NCBI GenBank assembly: GCA_009760855.2
Contig: WPIO01000014.1
Location: forward strand, 516,001 to 580,000
Reading direction: 5' to 3'
DNA length: 64,000 bases
From: Cristatella mucedo
Lineage: Eukaryota > Bryozoa > Phylactolaemata > Cristatellidae
The notes beneath the pieces were generated by a model. The model did not search any database and was not told where the DNA came from. It worked only from the letters and a program-made list of their open reading frames with translations. Below, piece by piece: positions 56,025 through 64,000 of this stretch (its first letter is position 1; each line of letters starts with the position of its first letter). Made by a program: the position numbers and the translations under genes.

Positions 56025-56618
56025 TGAAATTTCAGAAACATTTCAACCGGGAATCAAGAGGCAGCACTCCACTGAAACTGCTCTCCTCCGTGTTAACAAT
56101 GACATTCTACGTGGCAGCGATAACGGGAATGTCACTGCCGGTTGACCCACAAGGCTCTCTGCGGCTTGGCTCCTCCGTACCTAGGTGAACTGCTGCACCA
56201 GTTTCAGCCTCTTTGTGCCCTCAGGTCCTGTACGGACAATAACTTGGCTCATCCATTCATTAGCTTTAAGACCGTTGGCGACAGAAGCTTTGGCTCTGCA
56301 GATCCTAGACTGTGGAGATCGCTTGTGCAATTCTTGGGCAACGATACACAATCTCCTGCTGCCAAATATGGCTCAATCTTTCAACGGTTCTGAGCTGCTA
56401 CTTCCATGCTAGTCACTACCTCAACTGCTCTCCTGACTCAGCTATGCTTCCCACTTTCTCTTTGTTGCGTGAGACGAAGTCTGTTGGCTACCGAATGCAT
56501 ACCGAAAGCAGCTTAGGCCGCGAGTGCGGTATACACAACTCTCCTGCGTAACACCCAAATAATCTTTGTGGCTTTGTGAAGTTACAGACGGAGATACATT
56601 ACATTACATTACATTTCC
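56025..56618 (+). mobile_element. LINE-B copy with internal deletion
   Basis: An RT fragment (QHSTETALL equivalent: GGCAGCACTCCACTGAAACT at 56071-56090, then AACAATGACATTCTACG) is joined at about 56138 directly to the C-terminal domain (LAPPYLGELLHQFQPLCALR). The middle of the RT is missing. It ends at GTTACAGACGGAGATACATT and (ACATT)n at 56582-56617. Confidence 0.82.
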
Positions 56619-57215
56619 CTTGCTTTATCAAATATTTTGATGAGGATGTGTTCGGTTTCGTAGCAAGCCTAGAGACAGCGTATACAATCAGTCATCTCTG
56701 CAGGCAGTCGGAGAAGGGGGCAATTACAACAAAAAGCTGAGCCTCAAGTTGAGTTTTCTAACCACTTTTATGAAAGGAATACGATCGTAAAGCTGAACAG
56801 TTTGGCCGCGCTTAATGCACGCCCTTCCATTATGCATGTATGCCCAACTTTCTCCCACTTGCTCTTGTCGGGGTGAGAGTTTGCGTATTTTTCATCAACG
56901 ACCACGCAAAACAAAATCTTACTGAGGCCAAACGTACTTATTTTGCGCTCTTCGCACTCTAGACCCATTTATTTTGCATTGGAAGCTGTTTTCTTGTGTA
57001 ATTTGGTCGAGTTACGAGAGCACGGCTCTCAGGGTCACGTGACTAACAGCAGACCGCTCCTCCCCCTGGAGAAGCTACGTCTGCCCGAGTGGCCCGCAAA
57101 CTCCTTTTGGCTGAGGTCATTGGCTTACGCTTCCACCACTTGCCCTTTGCGCGCGGAATCCTTTGTTTTTGGTCCCAGTCGCTTGCCGGGCTATTGAATA
57201 GCGTGCTACCCTCCT
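56619..57215. other. unassigned stretch
   Basis: Nothing recognised. Confidence 0.45.
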
Positions 57216-57321
57216 CGACCTCCTCCTCCTCCTCTTCCTCCTCCTCCTTCTCCTCCTCCTCCTCCTCTTCCTCCTCCTCCTTCTCTTCCTTCTCCTCCTC
57301 CTCCTCCTCCTCCTCCTCCTC
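57216..57321. repeat. (CTC)n/(TCC)n imperfect microsatellite
   Basis: About 106 bp of CTC/CTT/TCC triplets. Poly-Ser, poly-Glu and poly-Gly open frames over it are artefacts. Confidence 0.95.
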
Positions 57322-59695
57322 CAGTGTCCAACCAGCATTCCACATACAATGGTAGCCGCTTATGCATTAGGCAATACAGTGAGCATAATGGCAAGCTGCA
57401 TATTCAGGCAGACTTTCAATTCGAGAGTATTTTCAAGTATATCTTGTACTTGATAGCCAGCTCCTGTCCAACACACCCCAACATACACTAATCGAAGACT
57501 GTTAAAAGTCAAGCTTGAACTTTTAGACTTTTGAAAGCCTAGCTTGAAATTTTAAACTTGTGCCGCGATAGTTTGGGCATCCTAAGCCCAAAGCAGTTTG
57601 CATTGTCATGCTATGCAGAGCTGAAACTAGTGAAGATATTGCTAATCTTGGACAGTGTCTTTGATCACCGTCTGGACTCACAGGACTTCTCCATATTTCC
57701 TCAATATAGGCCTTTTAAAATACCCGCATGTGCAACTTGTGTTGTTTTATTTAACCCCTCCGGACACCAAACGGCGTATAATTGGAGTGACCTAAATTAT
57801 TTAGTTACTACTACTACTACTGCTGCTGCTGCTACAACCGCTGCTGGGTTTGTCTTTACTAGTCACGTGGCTACATCCCTGTAGGCATAGCCTCTGTATA
57901 TCTACTAATTAAAGCGAGAAGTCCGACGGCGGACTTGCGTCACGCGGTAAGATGGAGCACAGCAGTCAAGCGGCAAGATGGCGCAGCGTTGTCATCCGTG
58001 ACGAAACTACTATAACTCAGCGGAGCGAGTCCGCAGGCTGCAGTGAGCTGCTCGTAAGCGCGGAGAATCGTCCAATGGTCCGAAGACACTTTTGACTGTT
58101 TTACTAGTCTTTCTTTCTTTCGTCTGAAAGCTGTGGTGGCAGCTTCCATGCCTGACCGTCTGCTGGCTCTGAAGCTTTCTTAGAATTCACTTCCGTAATT
58201 TTTTCGCACAAACGGGCTGAGGGTTGCGCTTTTGCTCCAAGTCCTAGCTGCGCTAGCGTACCGCTGTTTGTCTTTGCTACTTCTTCACAATTACTCCGTC
58301 GCTAGTTATATGACTGTGCGTATCTATGCGGCTCCTCACTATATCGGTTAACGATACGTACGTTGTTGGCCACGCGATAAGAACTTGACAGCGTTGATTC
58401 GGTGAGCGGTGTTTAGAAGTGTTTCCGCCGCCGTACTATTTATTTGCGCTTCAAGAGTTTTTCGAACTTACAGGGAGAGACATTTCATCACCAGCGGGGG
58501 CATTCATCAAGAAAGAAAGCGTGGTATACCTAATCAAAGAAGGCTGACTGCGAATGATTGATCAACACGGCTCTTTCGAAAAAAGGCAGCATCCCTTCTG
58601 CAAATATGTGGGCATTGGAAATGAACTAATGCTGTGAATTTTTTGACTAGTCCGCACTGTTTTCAGTTAGTGACACATTCGCTTGCAGTGTCGCAGGGAG
58701 TAGAAGGCAAGGCTTGCCGAGTTGTGAGGGCTGCAAATCTTGCGTCTGAGATGGACATGCTTAGGGATGGCCTCTGGCATTTGCCTGATTCTTAAAGGAG
58801 AGAGCTACTGTCACTAGGAAAAGCCAGCGTAAAAGAACGATTAATTTACATTTGAAATAATAAATACATTTCCTTCAGTTATGATCTTAAACTGGCCTTT
58901 TTATAATAGCAGACAGCAGCGAGGGCAGCCCGACAGCTCACATTGCATCCCGGAATTATCCGCCTTGTAATCCCGTTGCAACTGCCGACGTGCTGCAACG
59001 TGAGCAGTAGCTGCTTTTGCGTCATGCATTGGGGGTATCTGATACTCCTACGACCGAGCCTGCGTCTCTGCCACTCGGCCGATCCTTTTGATTCATTTTA
59101 ACAGATGAGTAACAGTAGATATCCCCAGGAGAATCTCACCGTGTAGAATTCTATGCTTCTGCTGTTGCGTGGTCGTATATAAAATCGATACCCACTATCT
59201 ATTTCCTTACGTGCAAATGGCCTAGTCAAGGAGCGTTGTAGCAAGACGCGGTAGACATTTACGCCCGAGACGTAATTGACTTAAATTGCATAGAAGGGCT
59301 CTTTTCGTGGGTCACTTTCTCCAATTCACTTGGAAACGTTTATCGTACGTCTGCAAAAGTATACGGCTGAGGTGGCTACTGGGGGCCTCAAGAGAACCCG
59401 AGTATATTTAACAGACTGACCGCATAATACAATTATACAGCCAAAAAGCTTCGCCATCCTATTACTGTCCGTCCAATTAGCATTACGTACCACAAGCGCC
59501 GATAGATGTTTCGCGGTGGCTAGCGCCACATTTGTGCTGTTGAACGCGCAGTGGTGTGAGTTATAAGTCAATAAAGCCTGAGCGGCCTGACGGATTAGGC
59601 CGGCCTACCAGCAAAAGCTCACAAGTGAACCTCCCAGGCAGTCAATTGCTCGGCCAAGCCTTCAACTGGTTGGTCGTCGCGAGATTCTTGCCAAT
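57322..59695. other. unassigned stretch
   Basis: Contains a short ACT/GCT triplet run (57809-57835). A minus-strand frame at 57940-58149 (70 codons, starts MEAATTAFRRKKERLVKQ) reads protein-like but has no splice or motif support. Otherwise nothing recognised. Confidence 0.4.
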
Positions 59696-59842
59696 GGTTT
59701 GGTCCAGTGGTTAAGGTGCTCGCCCGGACCAAGGTCTGGCTGAGGTCGTGGGCTCGAGCCCTGAGGCATATGTGAAGCGCCTGAATAGAGATTAAGTTCT
59801 CTTGGGGCGCTATACAAGTGAATTATTATTATTATTATTACT
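59696..59842 (+). mobile_element. SINE-2, best preserved copy
   Basis: Full-length reference. A-box region TGGTCCAGTGGTTAAGG at 59700-59716 and B-box-like GGCTCGAGCCC at 59751-59761 identify a tRNA-derived pol III head. The 3' part GTGAAGCGCCTGAATAGAG then ATTAAGTTCTCTTGGGGCGC (59772-59810) is homologous to the LINE-A tail and ends in (ATT)n. Confidence 0.9.
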
Positions 59843-60045
59843 ATTTAATGGCTAGTAGCGTGCCGATTCTGTATCGCAGAAAGGCCAGGTGCATCTGACA
59901 TGTCCTTCCTCCAACATATCTGACCATGCCCACGCGCGTCTATAAGAAGACTACAAAGTTGAAACCACTGCATTATTGTGGAAGGCAAACTTACGAATTG
60001 CTACACCGTGCCCTGAATTCCTGCGGAATAAATAGAATATTAGCA
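59843..60045. other. short unassigned stretch
   Basis: Nothing recognised. Confidence 0.4.
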
Positions 60046-60147
60046 ATTCATTTGCAAAGCAGCCCAAAAGAACTTTTATCTGGATTCAGACGCTTTACAC
60101 GTATGCCTCGGGGCTCGAGCGAACGACCCTGGTTGGTTAAGGTAGAG
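60046..60147 (-). mobile_element. SINE-2 fragment
   Basis: Minus strand. Tail complement CCCAAAAGAACTTTTATCTG, CGTATGCCTCGGGGCTCGAG, then ACCCTGGTTGGTTAAGG; the head is diverged. Confidence 0.72.
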
Positions 60148-60704
60148 TGAATAGCAGCAAGCAAAGACTCAGAGTCACGATTGTGATTGCTCAGAGTCAC
60201 GATTGGTTGTGCCTCTGGATAAACCAAACTTGACGGGACTGCTAATCGCAGCACAGCTGAAAGGCCTGTCGCGCGGCCAAGGCGCCTGCATCGATCTAGG
60301 GTGGTGTGAAAGCCCCCAGGACGACCTGTCGTCGGGCTGGGTAGCACGACCGAGCAGCAAGCCTGCTGGCTCCAACACTAAGCACATTTTTCTGCAAAAC
60401 CGAGCTGGCCAAGCCCAGTCCACACACTCGAGACGGCTGCCGGGACCGAGAGATCTAGCCCTCCCTCCACTGCACTCATTCGGCAGCCCTTATATTCTAT
60501 GCATGCATTGCTTTTGCACTGTCGAACCATTGTTAGTTCCGAACCCGCCCTAGAGCTGATTTGGGCAGGACTGCCGAGTCATCTGACAAAAGCCATTACC
60601 TGCCCCTTCCATCGTTCCTAGAACTTGCAGCTGCCTATGCTGAGTCTGAACCTTCTCAGGGTCTCTGCCCAGTGCTCGCAGGCTGCTGTCATGTTCCCTC
60701 ACAG
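60148..60704. other. unassigned stretch
   Basis: Open frames at 60175-60553 on both strands, no motif. Confidence 0.4.
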
Positions 60705-61612
60705 GGATGTTCTGGAGCAAGTCGGGAGTGAGTTCCAGGCTTTGGGAGCATACGAACTAAATGCACGGTCTCCAGAGGATTTGAGGTTTGAAGGAGTTAT
60801 TGGTGAGCTGTGGGATTCCGAAAAGCAGGTGGTACGATGCTTGGCCTGGTGGGGGAGTAGATCTAAGAGATAGGCTGGAGCCAAAGAATGAAGTTACCTA
60901 AAAGTGAGCGACAAAACCTTGAAGTCGATCCGTTGCTTGATTGGGAGCCAGTGCAGGTTGGCAAGAAGTGGTGTGATGTGGCAACTGTGACGCTCACGAC
61001 AGACAAGCCTAGCTGCAGAGTTTTGCACCAGCTTTAATCGCCTGATTGCACATGCCGGTAGGCCAGCAAGCAGTGAGTTACAGAAGTGGGGATGGGATGT
61101 CACAAATGCATGGACCAAGTTAGACGTGTTATCCTTACCTAAACAAACCCGAATTTTAGCGATGTTATGTATCTGAAGGTAGGCAGATTTGACTGTGGAG
61201 CTGATATGGTCGTCTAATGAGAGGTCGCTTTAGAATATGACACCTAGATTTCGAGCTGATTCAACAGGAGATATGCTGGCAGAGCCAATTTTGAGCGTCA
61301 GCCTTTCCAATTTCTGAATCACACTGGGTTTGCCCATAACTAGTAAGGTAGTTTTATCATCGTTTAGTTTTAGAAAATTTGCTGCAATCCATGTGCGGAT
61401 GTCATCAATACGTGCAGCAAGTGAGTTAAGAGAATTCGAGGTGCTCGAAGGCTGGGAGGGATCAAAGCAAAGGTATAACTGAGTGTCGTCCACATAGAAG
61501 TGAAAGCCTAGATTGTGCTTGGCAATCACATCAGCAAGAGGGAGAGTATAAACCGAGAAAAGAACCGGACCAAGCACAGAGCTCTGAGGTACCCCATATT
61601 TCAGATGTACCT
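60705..61612 (-). mobile_element. LINE-A copy, piece 1: C-terminal domain and RT end
   Basis: Minus strand. C-terminal domain 60705-61118 (SHPHFCNSLLAGLPACAIRR, LHWLPIKQRIDFKVLSLTF). RT end 61230-61577 contains VLFSVYTLPLADVIAKHNL and the catalytic FHFYVDD, then LKLNDDKTTLLVMG and SARNLGVIF. A TAA stop just after NLGVIF separates the two. The tail and 3' UTR are absent. The RT catalytic aspartates are intact. Confidence 0.88.
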
Positions 61613-61675
61613 AATAATAATAATAATAATAATGCACCTGATAAAGCACCCTCAGAGAACTCAATCTCTCTAGGC
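61613..61675 (-). mobile_element. 63-bp LINE-A tail inserted into LINE-A RT
   Basis: (AAT)7, GCACCTGATAAAGCACCC and TCAGAGAACTCAATCTCTCT only, flanked by ACCT at 61609-61612 and 61676-61679. It interrupts the RT between GVPQ-type codons and VNGQRSSEVP, adding 67 bases, so it is frame-destroying. Confidence 0.88.
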
Positions 61676-62222
61676 ACCTCGGATGATCTTTGTCCATTCA
61701 CATCAATACTCTGGAGTCTCCCACTGAGATAGGATTTGAACCATTGCAGAGCAGTGCCAGTGATGCCCAGGCGAGATGAGAGCTCTAGAAGAACTTTATG
61801 ATAGATAGTATCAAAAGCTGCCGAAAGATCGAGCAGAACAAGTAGAGACACTCTCCCCATGTCTACATTCCTAAGTAGGTCGTTGTATACCCTAAGCAAT
61901 GCTGACTCTGTGGAGTGATTAGCTCTAAAGCCAGTGTGGAACTTACTAGCAAGGTGTGAGGTTTCGATATGTGAGTTCAGCTGGTCTGCCACGACCCGTT
62001 GCAGTGTCTTTGATGGGAATGGTAGAAGGGAGACTGGGCGGTAGTTGCTTAAGTTCTCTTGGTCTAGTGTCGCTTTCTTATGAAGTGGCCTGACTACAGC
62101 TTTTTTTAAAGGTGCTGGGACGTGACCTGAGGCTAATGACATATTAATGATGTTAGTTATGCATGGCAGCAGCAGATTAATGCAACGTAGGAGCAGGACA
62201 GTGGGAATAAGGTCCAGGATGA
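61676..62222 (-). mobile_element. LINE-A copy, piece 2: RT fingers and palm
   Basis: Open from the insertion back to about 62222: DLIPTVLLLRCINLLLP, LKKAVVRPLHKKATLDQENL, SNYRPVSLLPFPSKTLQRVV, FRANHSTESALLRVYNDLLR, SLLVLLDLSAAFDTI, WFKSYLSGRLQSIDVNG. It is the best RT in the window. The element is 5' truncated here. Confidence 0.9.
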
Positions 62223-62248
62223 AAGAACCCTGTCTCAACAACTGTGCT

Positions 62249-62282
62249 CTCGTCTTTATGTATTTTTTTAAGTAAAGACGAG
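62249..62282. other. 10-bp perfect inverted repeat, 14-nt loop
   Basis: CTCGTCTTTA at 62249-62258 and TAAAGACGAG at 62273-62282, next to the 5' truncation point of LINE-A, with a T-run in the loop. Confidence 0.85.
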
Positions 62283-63311
62283 GGCTACGAAAAGCTTGCT
62301 TTTCCAGTTTCATGCAAAACCTGCCTGCTTACCTCAGCAGTTGCACACTACGAATGAGAAGCCTCTCCGAAGAGCTTTCCGGGAGCATCGCATGCCCATT
62401 AAGAGATCGGAGAACAATTTTCAGTGCATACAATCACAATAGATCCTGCCGAGTTACATTTGCAATATGCAATAGCAATGGGCCCAGGGTTTATGGTTGG
62501 CATTCAATCACAGATCATTGCACTACTTGTCCTAGAAATAGATCAGGATTTACTGCGTATGTTTTTATACTGCTGACCGGATGCAAATGTTTCGATAATT
62601 CTCGGCAGATCGAATTATTTAAAATAACAAGACCATTCTAATCAATCTATTATATTTCTTAGAAAACACGAGAAATCCATCACGACATGGGCTGTCAGCT
62701 TTTATGTTCTTAACAGTAGTCAGTGGTGGTGGGCTAACAATGCAGTAAGTGGCATCGGACCAGGCTTAAGCAGCTCACTTGTAATTTGAGAACGATCAAC
62801 TCCAGCAGTGGCTCACTAAAGCCTACATGAGCTATGCAGGTCCATTCCCAGGCGAAGACACGACGATTGGGTTCTGTGCAGCAGAAGAGCCATTTGTCAC
62901 AGATACAGCCGCAGCTCCTGGCAGGTGACCCATCGAGAGTATACAAGGTCACTGCCAAAGCAGAAAGGCTATTCGTGAAGCAAAAATGCATGACAGCCGA
63001 TGGCATACGCCCAAAAATTCTTTTCACAAGCTTTGCCGATAAGCAGAACAGCTCAAGAACAGCAGCAACTCCAGGCGTTGGCAATAAACGGCCACAATGT
63101 CGTTGCATGCAGTGCTCCTAATGCACCAGTGGCCCAAGACGCCCTAACCAGTCAGCAGCCAGAAGCCGTAGCAAGACCACTTACAAGTCCCAATTTGTTT
63201 GAAGGGCAGTCTAAGCATGTTGGATTTCGGCCAGCCAGACTTCCAGGTAAGGCAACTGGCCAGCAAACTAGCCAGCTGCCTTGAGTAACAGCTTTGGAGA
63301 TCGGCCAAGTA
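62283..63311. other. unassigned stretch, 3' of the terminal exon
   Basis: Moderately long open frames on both strands (62734-63108 minus; 62834-63121 and 63000-63284 plus). None has a motif or splice support. It could be 3' flanking sequence of the minus-strand gene. Confidence 0.4.
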
Positions 63312-63317
63312 TTTATT
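63312..63317 (-). terminator. poly(A) signal AATAAA for the minus-strand terminal exon
   Basis: AATAAA on the minus strand, about 104 bp 3' of the TGA at 63421. Confidence 0.55.
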
Positions 63318-63420
63318 ACCGAGTCAGGCCACCAGACCAGCAAACCGTCAGCCCACCGGAGCTCTGTAGAGAGGGTGCTGCACCACCCCACTTTGTGGCT
63401 TCAAGCTGACCTGGGGCTAA

Positions 63421-63752
63421 TCAAGGCATCATGACTCTCTTCGACCTCCAGTCAAACAGGTCACCAAAGTCTGCAGCCTCGGCATCATCGGGGTCTTCGT
63501 TGCTTGACTTCAATACAGGCTTAGGTTGGCTAGTTATCGCAGCTACTTGCTTGCCAATTCGATCCACGCCCGCCCAGCGAGTGCTACAAAAAAGAGAGTA
63601 ACAGCAGCTGATTTATCAATACTTAAATGCAGTTTTCCCGTAGTGACGGCCATTCGGCTGTGAGCCCGAAAGCTCCAAAATCAAGACTGCTCACTTACGA
63701 AATACCATTTACAGCCAATAGGCGCCCCACACTCTCGAAAACAATGGAAAGT
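63421..63752 (-). CDS. 3' end of an unrecognised minus-strand gene (two exons)
   Basis: Terminal exon 63583-63421: a strong acceptor (TTACTCTCTTTTTTGTAG) precedes 53 codons and TGA. They read TRWAGVDRIGKQVAAITSQP, KPVLKSSNEDPDDAEAADFG and DLFDWRSKRVMMP. The acidic stretch followed by DWR.K is faintly like the last residues of the splicing-associated zinc-finger protein ZNF830, but too short to assign. AATAAA lies 104 bp downstream. Upstream, donor TTTC|GTAAGTGAG at 63698 gives a 115-nt intron of matching phase. The exon before it (63752-63699, acceptor CTGCAG, poor pyrimidine tract) would read LSIVFESVGRLLAVNGIS. That exon is much less certain than the terminal one, and its frame is open further 5'. 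Earlier exons lie outside the window. Confidence 0.45.
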
Positions 63753-63980
63753 CTGCAGGCGCCTACTATGGAGTGCGCCAATAGCAGCAGAGCTGCTGAC
63801 AGCAGCCAAGCACAGCAGACCGCCCAAAGCCCAAATACACCCGACTTGAATGAAAAGCCTGGAGGCCACGGTTAGCGCCAAGCAGGCAGGCTGCTCACAA
63901 GAACAGCACAGCAGGCAGGAGTTGAGCACTGGCCTAGCCTCTAAACCCTTTCCGTATCAAATCTGCCCTTGGGCGAGCTA
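63753..63980. other. probable intron or unassigned DNA
   Basis: Open frames on both strands (63627-63875 plus, 63681-63929 minus) without motifs. Probably intron of the minus-strand gene. Confidence 0.35.
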
Positions 63981-64000
63981 ATAATAATAATAATACACTT
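63981..64000 (-). mobile_element. start of another LINE-A 3' end, cut by window edge
   Basis: TAATAATAATAATAATACAC resembles the (AAT)n plus CACTTGAT start of minus-strand LINE-A tails. Too short to be sure. Confidence 0.4.

Noticed and set aside
57043..57355. Poly-Glu, poly-Ser and poly-Gly frames
   Set aside because: Translations of the CTC/TCC microsatellite.

Overview
The window looks like non-coding and repeat DNA from a metazoan nuclear genome. Evidence: spliceosomal introns with GT..AG borders, pol-III-type tRNA-derived SINEs, several families of CR1/L2-like non-LTR retrotransposons, long microsatellites and CpG-rich promoter-like blocks. Nothing prokaryotic is present (no operons, ribosome binding sites or CRISPR). 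The taxon cannot be fixed from sequence alone. The density of nested CR1/L2-like LINEs, the short introns in the gene models (about 115 and 222 nt) and the lack of familiar vertebrate gene fragments suggest an invertebrate, possibly a lophotrochozoan such as a flatworm. That is inference only.

Layout. 1-33 kb and 53-63 kb are AT-moderate repeat land. Two LINE families dominate. LINE-A has an endonuclease and an RT with a YADD or YVDD box, and its 3' tail reads ...GCGCCTAGAAAGAGATTGAG... followed by (ATT)n. LINE-B is a sister family ending in GTTACAGACGGAGATACATT followed by (ATTAC)n. At least seven insertions of one element into another can be read base by base. The best is 5.5-10.3 kb, a nearly complete minus-strand LINE-A (endonuclease, RT, 3' tail) split by a LINE-B and by a second LINE-A, with visible target-site duplications. 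Two tRNA-derived SINE families are scattered through the window. SINE-2 ends in the LINE-A 3' tail, as expected of a LINE-mobilised SINE. There is also a possible solo LTR (10.86-11.94 kb), a long-terminal-inverted-repeat element with a telomere-like core (49.39-49.85 kb), and a 188-bp non-autonomous hAT element matching the SPIN ('Space Invaders') family with an 8-bp target duplication (54.57-54.76 kb).

33.4-48.7 kb (and again about 50.7-52.1 kb) is GC- and CpG-rich and nearly free of LINEs. It carries CCG/GGC trinucleotide arrays, long GA/CT runs, a 10-bp minisatellite and the best gene candidates. These are: a minus-strand three-exon gene (36.9 to 33.8 kb) with an N-terminal membrane anchor and poly(A) signal; a divergent plus-strand first exon encoding a signal peptide (38.26 kb) behind a (GCC)n leader; a small one-TM plus-strand ORF (45.2-45.5 kb); and a minus-strand coiled-coil-like ORF (47.5-47.9 kb). 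The right end has the terminal exon of another minus-strand gene (63.42-63.58 kb) with a strong acceptor and poly(A) signal. None of these genes could be assigned to a named family with confidence.

Most other open frames are shadows of LINE debris, microsatellites or GC-rich DNA. The strongest second looks are the SPIN-like element, the nested LINE stratigraphy, the LINE/SINE shared tail, the foldback element at 49.4 kb and the divergent gene pair at 36.9/38.3 kb.
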